A stretch of DNA of 24,499 nucleotides from CAZINM01 sp964540605 (GCA_964540605.1 CAZINM010000005.1:1-24499); one strand, 5' to 3'. Positions 15,832 through 22,834 are shown, numbered from the stretch's first letter. Notes: generated by a model not told the origin, from the letters alone. Numbers and translations are program-made.

Positions 15832-16491
15832 TTGCGTAGGCTGTTTACTATTATAAAAGATCTCATTTTATTAAGCCTTTTTATTTCCGGATTCGTTTTC
15901 GTCTGGAATCCTTTTTTTAGACCAAAAATAAGCTATGGATTGTCTAATTTAACAAAGTTTGATCTTCAATCCTCAAATAAAACATATCTTTCTCGCATTT
16001 CAGACCCTGTTATTTTTGATGATATATCTGTTCTGTCAACAAATTACCAATCAACTGCAGGCACTCAAATAATTTCTTCAGATCCAAGAATAGTTGCAAT
16101 GAGGCAGTTTTTAATTGATTATCACTCTCCACTGTATCCTTATGCAGAGGTTTTTGTAGTTGAAGCAGATAAAGTTGGACTTGATTGGAGGTTGGTCGCA
16201 TCGATCTCTGGTGTTGAATCAGCATTCGGAAATCTAATCCCCTACAAATCCAACAATGCATGGGGTTGGAAAGGTGATCCTACTCGAGATTGGAGTTATT
16301 TCACAAGTTGGAAGGTTGCTATTTCAACTGTTACAGAAAGAATAGCTATTGGATATGGTACAGACATTACACCTTTTACAATGGAAGCTATCTATTGTCC
16401 ACCTTGTGGATTGAATCCAGCTCATGCTTGGGCTAATGGAGTCACAAAATTTATGAATGAACTTGAGTCATACAGGCAAAATCTTGAATAG
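15832..16491 (+). CDS. membrane-anchored lysozyme/lytic transglycosylase-like protein
   Basis: A 219-residue envelope protein with an N-terminal membrane anchor or signal (about residues 5-25) and a lysozyme-fold domain (about 83-215). In the domain, VEADKVGLDWRLVASISGVESAFG (110-133) carries the expected catalytic Glu (E129) in the position of the ES-G-F motif of lytic transglycosylases. NNAWGWKGDP (141-150) matches the substrate-groove segment, and WANGVTKFMNEL closes the domain. It should cleave peptidoglycan glycan strands outside the membrane. A Cys pair (C189, C192 in YCPPC) could form a disulphide. The start is TTG; a stop lies 12 nt upstream in frame and the first in-frame ATG is only at residue 90, so a non-ATG start is needed. 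It leads the surface-protein cluster but is separated from the next gene by a promoter. Confidence 0.75.
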   Translation: MRRLFTIIKDLILLSLFISGFVFVWNPFFRPKISYGLSNLTKFDLQSSNKTYLSRISDPVIFDDISVLSTNYQSTAGTQIISSDPRIVAMRQFLIDYHSPLYPYAEVFVVEADKVGLDWRLVASISGVESAFGNLIPYKSNNAWGWKGDPTRDWSYFTSWKVAISTVTERIAIGYGTDITPFTMEAIYCPPCGLNPAHAWANGVTKFMNELESYRQNLE

Positions 16492-16514
16492 ACTCAGTTT
16501 GTAACCACTCACAA

Positions 16515-16528
16515 TAGACATATGTCTA
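16515..16528. repeat. 14-bp perfect palindrome, operator candidate
   Basis: TAGACATATGTCTA is an exact 14-bp palindrome. It covers the -35 position of the promoter at 16544-16552, a usual place for an operator. With no loop it is an unlikely terminator. Which protein would bind it is unknown. Confidence 0.45.
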
Positions 16529-16543
16529 CTCCATTTATCTATA

Positions 16544-16552
16544 TGGTATAAT
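16544..16552 (+). promoter_or_regulatory. consensus extended -10 promoter
   Basis: TGG-TATAAT, a perfect extended -10, ends 5 nt before the ATG at 16558. It should drive the five tightly linked genes from 16558 to 21006 as a leaderless transcript. Confidence 0.65.
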
Positions 16553-16557
16553 ATGAC

Positions 16558-17286
16558 ATGGCAAGAATAGATTTAAAGAAATCATCAGGATTTTCATTAT
16601 CCTTTGATCAAGGAAACATAGCTTCATCTGATCTCTCTCATAAAACATATAAAGATGTTTCTATTGATGAACTTCGTCCACAACTTCTTAATCAAGAGCT
16701 TTCTCACCCAAATAGTATTTATCGAAAATATTATTCATTAGATCATGACAATATTTTTTCTTCTAAAAAATTCGCTCTAAATGTTTATTTTATCCCACCA
16801 AACCTAGCCGGCATTGAATATATTAAAACTAGAGCAATAAGGTCATCCAATAAGAATAAGATCTACGAGGTTTGGTATGGCGGTGGCACTGTAATTATGC
16901 AAAATTATTTCTCTGATAATGATGATGTCATTGTTTCGAAGATCAGACAGGATAAGAAATTTATCGTACCTAGAAATTATGCGTTGTGCTTTGTAAATAC
17001 GCGACAGTCAAATCTTATTGTAGCTGAGATCTCCCCAATTGATATTCACAATAATGTTGTTCTGGACGAGATGAGAGGTATGGCATATTATGTTATTAGA
17101 AAGAATGCTAAGCAAGAAATTGTAAAAAATCCATTATATAAAGATGTAAGAGATTATAGAAAAGTAAATTGGGATCTTACAGTAGGAAATTACGGTATTA
17201 CTTTGAAAACACCAATAATAAAACAGATTTTAAGAAAATATGAGAAATTCTCTTGGTTATTTGATGATTCGAAAATTGAGATTTAG
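16558..17286 (+). CDS. cupin protein related to archaeal-type glucose-6-phosphate isomerase, metal ligands missing
   Basis: A 242-residue cytoplasmic protein that I align by eye with the cupin phosphoglucose isomerases of archaea (PF06560). Shared features: IKTR at 89-92 where the family has FVKTKGHFH, IYEVWYGGGTVIMQ at 102-115 for the VY-x-x-L-x-G-x-G strand, FIVPRNYALCFVNT at 135-148 for VYVPP-x-WAHRTVN, and GMAYYVIRKNAKQEIVKNPLYKD at 174-196 for the closing strand. The four residues that bind the catalytic metal in the Pyrococcus enzyme (two His of GHFH, a Glu, and the His of WAH) appear as non-ligands here: the first three fall in AIRSSNKNK and the last is Leu142. Isomerase activity by the known mechanism is therefore unlikely; sugar binding or a structural role is possible. 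It overlaps the next gene. Confidence 0.6.
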   Translation: MARIDLKKSSGFSLSFDQGNIASSDLSHKTYKDVSIDELRPQLLNQELSHPNSIYRKYYSLDHDNIFSSKKFALNVYFIPPNLAGIEYIKTRAIRSSNKNKIYEVWYGGGTVIMQNYFSDNDDVIVSKIRQDKKFIVPRNYALCFVNTRQSNLIVAEISPIDIHNNVVLDEMRGMAYYVIRKNAKQEIVKNPLYKDVRDYRKVNWDLTVGNYGITLKTPIIKQILRKYEKFSWLFDDSKIEI

Positions 17287-19075
17287 TATTATTTTCTTGT
17301 TTTTTTTCTTTTCGATATTCCAAAATTCATTCAGTCACCTATACTCTCAATCGCTTAATGATATAAGTTCTAGCGTAGACATTACTTATACCTACAATTC
17401 AGATGGAGATCTACTTGCCCAATATGTTTATCATCTTAGAACTAATTCTGATATCTCAATACCGATCAAGTATTTTCAAAGCAATCTACCTTTTTCTGAT
17501 ATAAAAGATCTGAAGGTAAAAAGTGGTGACGAATTTATGATTGTTTCATCTGATAAATATTATGATCACACTAGATTTACCTCATCAATGCAAGATACAA
17601 TAATTCCTTTCGGAGGTGAGGTTTTGATAGATGTTACATTTAAAAAAGAGGATCATGTTGATGATTCACCATCAATTATCTCTCTTCCAACAAAAATTGA
17701 CGGAGCAGATATAAATAAGATATTTGTTGTGATTCCTAAAAATTTTGGTGACCCGATAGAAGCAGATGATCTAGCAATTAAAAGTACTACACAAACACAT
17801 ATTATTGAAATTTTGGAGAACCAAAGTTCAACTTTCGATATTTTATTCTCAGAAAAGATCGTTTTTAGATATGAACAGAAGAATCTATTAACAAATGATA
17901 CTGATCTAGAAAGTATCGTGGAGGTTTCAATTCCAAACCAAAACAAAGGCCAATTATTATTACCTGGTGTAATATCAATTTCTCCAGATAACTTTTATGT
18001 TGATAGCGAAGGAAATTCTTTTTTACAATTCAAAGTTAAACCTTCCGAACAAAAAGAAGTAGTTATCTCTGGATACATCGTGGTTGACCCAAGATATAAA
18101 GATAACGACATATCCAATCTGTCTTCATATACGAGTGAATTAAATTATTGGGAATTCATTGATTCTTCAGCAATAACTTCACAGGATAAAAGTTGGTTAG
18201 ATATGGATCAAACTGAGAGAAATAGCATAATTTCGAAAATTGGAGATAAAGTTGTATTAGATCTGTCGCCATCATCAACAAATTCTCAAGCACAAAGACC
18301 AGGTTCTAAAAATTTAAATGCCCAAAATAATTCAACTCAACAAGATTATGTTGATTATTCAATCGCATTATTAAGATCTAGAGGTATTCCATCAATTCAA
18401 ATAATTGGTCTTGAATCAATTGCAAAAATAAATGTAAATATATATGACACTTGGGTAAGTTACTGGGATCCAGATAATGGTTGGACTAACTTTGATCCTT
18501 ACAGAGCTGAGATCAACAAAAATTCGAATTATACATTTGCAAAAAATGGTTCGATCGTTTTCATAAGAAGAGGGTTAAACTCGATGTCTCCATCATTGAT
18601 CACTTATAACCTTGAAGAATTAAATATTGAGTCATCTAACACCTCAATTACTCCAATAAATCTAATTGAGATCGAAAGTAAAAAACTTAGTTACAATATT
18701 TTAGAAAAAAATGTTCCTTACTCTGTAACATTAAAAAACTCAGGGAACACAATAATAAGCTCTTATCAAATTAAGATTCGTAAAGATTTACTAATAGATC
18801 GATCCGAAACAATTTTTCCAGGTCAGTTAAAAACCATTGATATTGACATTCCGACTTCTAAATTAGAAGTAAAAGACAACAAGGCTATAATAAACCTTAT
18901 TGGAACAACAATAACTAATGAACACATTAGCGAAACAATTAATATTGATGTAGATATAAGCTCGTTCTGGTGGTGGGAACTACTCTCAATAATATTATCT
19001 TTGATAATCTATACATTTTTATGTACGATAGTAATAACAATACCTAAGATTTTTTCCAAAAAGAAAAACTTATGA
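17264..19075 (+). CDS. surface-anchored protein with a catalytically degenerate transglutaminase-like domain
   Basis: A 603-residue exported protein. A signal sequence occupies residues 1 to about 29 (MIRKLRF, then a long Phe/Ile run). Two beta-rich domains follow (about 30-270). A transglutaminase-like segment at about 359-412 has DYSIALLRSRGIPSIQIIG, then DTWVSYW and NGWTNFDP. Compared with the family pattern (C-x-D-F-A ... H-A-W-V ... DP), the catalytic Cys is Tyr362 and the His is Asp395; only the Asp (411) remains. An Ig-like domain with SVTLKNSGNTIISSYQIKI follows (about 475-565), then a C-terminal membrane helix (about 570-592) and a basic tail. The ATG at 17264 is preferred over one at 17240 because it gives a clean signal peptide. 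It overlaps the upstream gene by 23 bp and the next by 4 bp (ATGA). Confidence 0.72.
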   Translation: MIRKLRFSIIFLFFFFSIFQNSFSHLYSQSLNDISSSVDITYTYNSDGDLLAQYVYHLRTNSDISIPIKYFQSNLPFSDIKDLKVKSGDEFMIVSSDKYYDHTRFTSSMQDTIIPFGGEVLIDVTFKKEDHVDDSPSIISLPTKIDGADINKIFVVIPKNFGDPIEADDLAIKSTTQTHIIEILENQSSTFDILFSEKIVFRYEQKNLLTNDTDLESIVEVSIPNQNKGQLLLPGVISISPDNFYVDSEGNSFLQFKVKPSEQKEVVISGYIVVDPRYKDNDISNLSSYTSELNYWEFIDSSAITSQDKSWLDMDQTERNSIISKIGDKVVLDLSPSSTNSQAQRPGSKNLNAQNNSTQQDYVDYSIALLRSRGIPSIQIIGLESIAKINVNIYDTWVSYWDPDNGWTNFDPYRAEINKNSNYTFAKNGSIVFIRRGLNSMSPSLITYNLEELNIESSNTSITPINLIEIESKKLSYNILEKNVPYSVTLKNSGNTIISSYQIKIRKDLLIDRSETIFPGQLKTIDIDIPTSKLEVKDNKAIINLIGTTITNEHISETINIDVDISSFWWWELLSIILSLIIYTFLCTIVITIPKIFSKKKNL

Positions 19076-19485
19076 ATCAAGGTTTGTTATTGGGTCTATC
19101 AATAGTTCTTCTCCTTGGCTTTTTTGCTCTTTTGACTGTCAGTAAGGGTTCTACAAGTGCTAGAAAAAGTAAACTTCTAGAGCTAAAAAACAAAATGTAT
19201 GAGCTTAAACATATAGACAAAGAATTAAGTGATCTTGAAAAACGAGACATGTTGGTACAAATGGATTCTGTTTTTAGTAAAGCAATGAATATTAAGCTTT
19301 ACAATAACCTAAGTTTTGCTGATAATATCAAGCAGCTAGCTGATAAATTCGATAAAGATCTATATAACGATATCTGGCAGGCACATAAAAAAAGGAATAG
19401 AGTTGTTCACGAATCAGAATATGTTACAGAATCTGAACTGAAAATCTATTCCAATGCTTTTTATAAGGGTATAAATAAGATTTAA
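19072..19485 (+). CDS. membrane-anchored small helical protein with a HEPN-like RN..VH motif
   Basis: 137 residues: a membrane helix at about 4-23, a basic Ser/Lys linker, then a helical domain. The end of that domain reads IWQAHKKRNRVVHESEYV (101-118). R108-N109...H113 fits the R-x4-6-H motif of HEPN domains, which are RNases in many toxins and defence proteins but structural in others. The same helix-plus-domain arrangement is, from memory, frequent in hypothetical proteins of candidate-phyla bacteria. The position of the domain, inside or outside, cannot be settled; the basic residues just after the helix favour inside. Translation is coupled to the upstream gene through ATGA. RNase activity is not implied by the motif alone. 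Confidence 0.6.
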   Translation: MNQGLLLGLSIVLLLGFFALLTVSKGSTSARKSKLLELKNKMYELKHIDKELSDLEKRDMLVQMDSVFSKAMNIKLYNNLSFADNIKQLADKFDKDLYNDIWQAHKKRNRVVHESEYVTESELKIYSNAFYKGINKI

Positions 19486-19501
19486 ATCAAATAAATATTA
19501 A

Positions 19502-20212
19502 ATGAAGATAAAATATCTAACAAAGCTATTTTTTTCCATAATCTTCTTGTCGATTTCTTTCCCTGTTTTTGCAGATACTGAAAATAATAGTTTTACAATA
19601 CCAAAAGATTCAAATATTGATGCTCCTGAAGTGAATGACCTCGAAGATAGTGATGAAGATGTTGCAGACAATGATGATAAAACTGATTATTACGAAGATG
19701 ACATTGAAGATAGTTCAGAAGAAACAGAACAGGGTATAATTAATCCTTTTGATATTAAAATAACATTTGGAACTCAAAATCCTTTAAACAAAAAGATCCC
19801 TGTTTGGATTGCTGTTACACCAAATATTGATGCAGAAAGAGCAGAGATCACATGGGATTCAAGATATGGATTAACATTTATTCCACAATATGAACAGTTT
19901 GTAAAACTGAATAAAGGAGAAACTTATTCTTTTAAGACAATACTAGTACCTGAAGAACCAGGAAGCTATACACTAACTGTAAATGTCAATGAATGGGGAT
20001 ATGGTAGAAACTATACTTCAAGCAGTGATATTCAATTAAAAATATCTGAGAATCTTGTTACTGACCCTGCAACTGAAGGATATGGCATTGCAACAATTGT
20101 GATGTATATTGTATTAGCCTTAATAGCTGTTGCTGTAATATTTTTGCTAATTTTTGCAGGTAAAAAATTTGCTACATGGATGAAAGAATGGCTCAAACCT
20201 CCAGAGTTCTAG
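19502..20212 (+). CDS. exported membrane protein with acidic linker and Ig-like domain
   Basis: 236 residues, function unknown. A signal peptide with a good cleavage site (VFA-DT, after residue 24) is followed by a strongly acidic, Asp/Glu-rich linker (about 40-78). A single beta-sandwich, Ig-like domain comes next (about 82-183; IKITFGTQNPLNKKIPVWIA, then EEPGSYTLTVNV). A C-terminal membrane helix (about 196-219) and a short basic cytoplasmic tail (KKFATWMKEWLKPPEF) close the protein. It begins 16 bp after the previous gene, and its last 37 bp overlap the next gene. The acidic linker may bind cations or keep the domain away from the membrane. It most likely acts with its operon neighbours at the cell surface. 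Confidence 0.75.
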   Translation: MKIKYLTKLFFSIIFLSISFPVFADTENNSFTIPKDSNIDAPEVNDLEDSDEDVADNDDKTDYYEDDIEDSSEETEQGIINPFDIKITFGTQNPLNKKIPVWIAVTPNIDAERAEITWDSRYGLTFIPQYEQFVKLNKGETYSFKTILVPEEPGSYTLTVNVNEWGYGRNYTSSSDIQLKISENLVTDPATEGYGIATIVMYIVLALIAVAVIFLLIFAGKKFATWMKEWLKPPEF

Positions 20213-21006
20213 AAAGTAGACGATTTCTAAAACTTGTATATATAACAATTTTAGCTTTAATTGCACTTGTTATTGTTATAATTGCCTTAATTGTTATAGA
20301 AAATAAAAATCTGAAGAACGAGGATTCAGAAAACTACGAACAGATAATAAATAATACTGAAGAAGCTAAAGAGGAGATACAATTAAAACAAACTGAAATC
20401 GATAGTTTAAAATCCGCAATTTCATATCTTGATGAAAGAGATTTCCAGAAACGAGTCGAATTATTAACAAGATTGATCGATGCATATGATGATTTGATAG
20501 AAAAAATTGATAATTCACTTGAACAACTTTATCTAATCGATACCTTACTGATATCCGATGAATTAAAAAGAGAATCACGAATTGAGATCTACTCTTTGGA
20601 GGAGATAAAGGATCTAACTAACGATGCTATAAATATGGCCCAAAAGGAAAGAAGTATCTCACAATACTTTATTGCTGTTGAGAAAGCATTGAAATGTTTT
20701 AACGAAGTAGACACCAACAAATTATCATCAGAAATACAGGCCTCAGTAAATCTCTGCAATGAGTTCTTAGATTCAGCATCGTCTAATATAAATACGATCT
20801 CTACTGAACTTACCGATACAAACAGCTACTTATCAAGTATTTCAAAATATTGGGAGATAAATGTGAGTCTACACCAATCGATAGAAGGACAAGATGAGGC
20901 TAAAGCAAATGAACTTACGAAATCACTAAATGATCAAGAAGCTCTGGTTATATCTCTTGAAGATCTATCTCGAACTGAAATTTCTCAGTTCCTTACGGAG
21001 GAATAA
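20176..21006 (+). CDS. membrane-anchored extracytoplasmic coiled-coil protein
   Basis: 276 residues, function unknown. A short basic N-terminus precedes a strongly hydrophobic helix (about 19-42), and the rest (43-276) is almost all charged helix with heptad-like spacing (for example ENYEQIINNTEEAKEEIQLK, from 52). This indicates a coiled coil or helical bundle outside the membrane. One Cys pair lies in the middle (CFNEV and LCNEFL). The gene overlaps its upstream neighbour by 37 bp; an ATG four codons later (20188) would shorten the overlap. It ends the plus-strand cluster, 24 bp before the convergent XRE regulator, with no clear terminator. It may act as a stalk or scaffold for the Ig-like and transglutaminase-like partners; this is inferred from context only. 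Confidence 0.72.
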   Translation: MDERMAQTSRVLESRRFLKLVYITILALIALVIVIIALIVIENKNLKNEDSENYEQIINNTEEAKEEIQLKQTEIDSLKSAISYLDERDFQKRVELLTRLIDAYDDLIEKIDNSLEQLYLIDTLLISDELKRESRIEIYSLEEIKDLTNDAINMAQKERSISQYFIAVEKALKCFNEVDTNKLSSEIQASVNLCNEFLDSASSNINTISTELTDTNSYLSSISKYWEINVSLHQSIEGQDEAKANELTKSLNDQEALVISLEDLSRTEISQFLTEE

Positions 21007-21030
21007 CAAAATAGAAGCCAAAAGAACAGT

Positions 21031-21333
21031 TTATTTCTTATTTAATTCTTTTTTTAATAGCTCAATTTCATTTGTTATAGATTGCAAAGACTTCACGATC
21101 TCCTCTAGCCTTTCATGAATTGTTGTTTCATCGGAAGTAGACAAGAAGAATTTCAAAGGTTTATCTAACTCCTCAGCAATTCTATATAAAGTTTCAAGTG
21201 GAGGTAATGTTCTTCCGCTTTCATATGCACTAACAGCTTTATCTGATAATCCTAAAGCTAGACCTAATTTCTTCTGGGATATTCCAGCTTTCTCTCTATA
21301 TTCCCTAATTTTGTCACCGACATTGTTTACCAT
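21031..21333 (-). CDS. XRE-family HTH transcriptional regulator
   Basis: A 100-residue DNA-binding protein. The Cro/C1-type helix-turn-helix lies at about 5-60, with GISQKKLGLALGLSDKAVSA (17-36) as the two core helices and YESGRTLPPLETLYRIAEEL following in the pattern usual for this family. A C-terminal coiled coil (about 72-98) probably dimerises it. It follows the DPW-repeat protein gene by 25 bp and has the clearest Shine-Dalgarno sequence in the window. It could regulate its own operon or the convergent envelope cluster. Antitoxin function is not supported, because the upstream partner does not look like a toxin. Confidence 0.88.
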   Translation of the reverse strand: MVNNVGDKIREYREKAGISQKKLGLALGLSDKAVSAYESGRTLPPLETLYRIAEELDKPLKFFLSTSDETTIHERLEEIVKSLQSITNEIELLKKELNKK

Positions 21334-21342
21334 TTCTATTTA

Positions 21343-21348
21343 CCCTCA
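21343..21348 (-). promoter_or_regulatory. Shine-Dalgarno sequence for the XRE regulator
   Basis: TGAGGG on the minus strand ends 9 nt before the ATG of the XRE gene. It is notable because almost no other gene here has a recognisable ribosome-binding site. It fits an internal operon gene that cannot be translated as a leaderless message. Confidence 0.5.
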
Positions 21349-21358
21349 ATAAATTATT

Positions 21359-22201
21359 CTATGAGATCAATTCTTTGATCTTGTTTAAAATGAACATTAA
21401 AAAACTCTCTTTCTCATGCTCTACAGGATGTACCGATCTAAATTGAAGTTGAGACCTATTTGTTTGATCTGTATAGATACTCCCTTCACTTTCAACAACT
21501 TCGTTTTTTAAAGTAGTTTTACTACTATTCAATCCAGAATATGTAGAATTAGCTTTCTCTTTATTCATGTTCAAGGCTAATCTTGCATTATCAGAAAAAT
21601 CATATGGATTATTCATTTTTGTTCGCATTGAATGAATTTGACGATTTTTCTCTTGTAATAAATTCGTAAGTTCTTTGAATTCGTTTATCTGATCTTGTAC
21701 CTGATTCTCTAAAACTTTTGATTTTATCTCAGCCTGTTCAGCCCTATTTTTCATATTTTTAAATTGATTTCCATCTTCGATCAATCGTGAATGTTCCTTA
21801 CCTTCAAGTAATTGGTTTATAATTTCAGTTTTACTTAATGTACTGTATTTATAATAATTGATATCTCTATTATCAGGTTCTCTACCTAATACAAGCTTAT
21901 ATACATCTGTTATCATTGTTACTCGTTCTTGAGGTGATAGATGGGGTTCATCAGAGGTTTTATTTGAACTGGTATCATCAGAACTCCAGGGATCAGAAGC
22001 CCATGGATCAAATGACCACGGATCCGGATTTTGTCCTTTTTTAGGATCATTTGAATTTTGATCATTTTTAGAATCAGAATTACTAGTTGAAGAAATATCA
22101 CTAGTATTTCCTATAACTGAATTACCAGATGAATCATCATCTTTATTTACAACAACAGGAGCAGTTGTTTGATTTTTCTTAGAAATTTGTACTGTTTGCA
22201 T
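21359..22201 (-). CDS. DPW-repeat, DUF4214-like, coiled-coil protein
   Basis: 280 residues with no signal peptide. The N-terminal third is a disordered Ser/Asp/Asn-rich region (20-88) containing three consecutive pentapeptides DPW-S-F, DPW-A-S, DPW-S-S (60-74). Then comes a small helical domain (about 91-140) with VYKLVLGREPDNRDINYY, which matches the LGR-x-x-D core of DUF4214-type domains. A coiled coil (about 148-196) follows, then a polar linker and a C-terminal amphipathic helix, KESFLMFILNKIKELIS (264-280), that could dock on the membrane. Known DUF4214 domains are mostly in secreted or S-layer-associated proteins, so an apparently cytoplasmic version is unusual. The tryptophan motifs look like short linear binding sites for a partner. 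Function unknown; probable operon with the XRE regulator. Confidence 0.7.
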   Translation of the reverse strand: MQTVQISKKNQTTAPVVVNKDDDSSGNSVIGNTSDISSTSNSDSKNDQNSNDPKKGQNPDPWSFDPWASDPWSSDDTSSNKTSDEPHLSPQERVTMITDVYKLVLGREPDNRDINYYKYSTLSKTEIINQLLEGKEHSRLIEDGNQFKNMKNRAEQAEIKSKVLENQVQDQINEFKELTNLLQEKNRQIHSMRTKMNNPYDFSDNARLALNMNKEKANSTYSGLNSSKTTLKNEVVESEGSIYTDQTNRSQLQFRSVHPVEHEKESFLMFILNKIKELIS

Positions 22202-22229
22202 ACAACAATGCTAGAGATTATCTACTTAA

Positions 22230-22238
22230 ATTATAGCA
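22230..22238 (-). promoter_or_regulatory. extended -10 promoter of the DPW-repeat protein/XRE operon
   Basis: The minus strand reads TGC-TATAAT, a perfect extended -10. It lies 28 nt before the ATG, so a leader of about 22 nt is predicted, without a Shine-Dalgarno sequence. Confidence 0.6.
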
Positions 22239-22261
22239 CAAAGCCATAAATATTTAAATAA

Positions 22262-22774
22262 TCACTTAATCTCAAGCAATTCTACCTTGAACACTAAAGC
22301 TGCTCCGCCAGGAATTGATCCTCGACCATCAGGACCGTAAGCCATATCAGATGGAATTGTAAGCATTCTCTCTTCGCCAACTTTCATTCCTTTCATACCT
22401 TCATCCCAACCTTGTATAACCATGCCTTGTCCTAAAGTAAATTCAAATGGCTGATTCCTTGCGTAAGAGCTGTCAAAGATAGTTCCATCAAGGAAAGTGC
22501 CTTCATAATTTACAACTAATGTGTCTCCAACTTCTGCTACATCTCCCTCACCCTCTTTTACAGTTTCAATTTTTAGCTCCTCAACATCTTCTACAGGATT
22601 GTTTTCTGCATTAGAGCTATCTTGAACCGCCTCAATCAGGTTTGTCCCAGCCGTCTCACCTTCACTTTTATCTTTCTTCTTTTGTGCGTTTAGTAATAGA
22701 ACAAAGAACAAAGCCGATACGAAAAGGGTTATTGCTATAAAGAATATTATTGAACTTTGGCCATTGTTTTCCAT
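22262..22774 (-). CDS. membrane-anchored FKBP-type peptidyl-prolyl cis-trans isomerase
   Basis: Prolyl isomerase of about 170 residues, assisting protein folding outside the membrane. A membrane helix (about 8-27, SSIIFFIAITLFVSALFF) and a short acidic linker lead into a complete FKBP domain (about 66-170). Active-site residues expected for FKBPs are present: the Tyr of VNYEG, FDSS, FEFTLG, the VIQGWDEG loop, the Tyr of AYGPDGRG and the Phe of LVFKVELLEI. The single domain is of the minimal (FKBP12-like) size. An ATG 54 bp upstream (22828) is in frame, but the added residues would be encoded by the -10 region; the ATG at 22772-22774 is preferred. The gene lies between the FecR-domain protein and the DPW-repeat protein and may help fold the surrounding exported proteins. 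Confidence 0.9.
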   Translation of the reverse strand: MENNGQSSIIFFIAITLFVSALFFVLLLNAQKKKDKSEGETAGTNLIEAVQDSSNAENNPVEDVEELKIETVKEGEGDVAEVGDTLVVNYEGTFLDGTIFDSSYARNQPFEFTLGQGMVIQGWDEGMKGMKVGEERMLTIPSDMAYGPDGRGSIPGGAALVFKVELLEIK

Positions 22775-22805
22775 TTTAGATCTGTGACATTTAAAATATG
22801 AGGTG

Positions 22806-22834
22806 ATTATATTACTTAATGCATTCATAGTACA
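22806..22834 (-). promoter_or_regulatory. FKBP gene promoter
   Basis: TTGTAC (part of 22829-22835 on the minus strand), an approximately 18-nt spacer and TATAAT (22806-22811). It predicts a leader of about 25 nt before the ATG at 22772-22774. The -35 is weak. It directly follows the terminator hairpin of the upstream gene. Confidence 0.45.

Noticed and set aside
21400..22110. DPW repeats as eukaryotic-type adaptor-binding motifs
   Set aside because: DPW binds the AP2 appendage in eukaryotes, but a three-residue motif in a low-complexity bacterial region is not evidence for that function.
21031..22201. Toxin-antitoxin pair formed by the XRE regulator and its upstream gene
   Set aside because: The upstream protein is disordered and coiled-coil with a DUF4214-like domain; it shows no RelE, HigB, HipA, Fic or nuclease features, and it is unusually long for a toxin partner.
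22775..22828. Longer FKBP start at 22828
   Set aside because: The extra 18 codons include the TATAAT box and would place a polar segment before a standard signal anchor.
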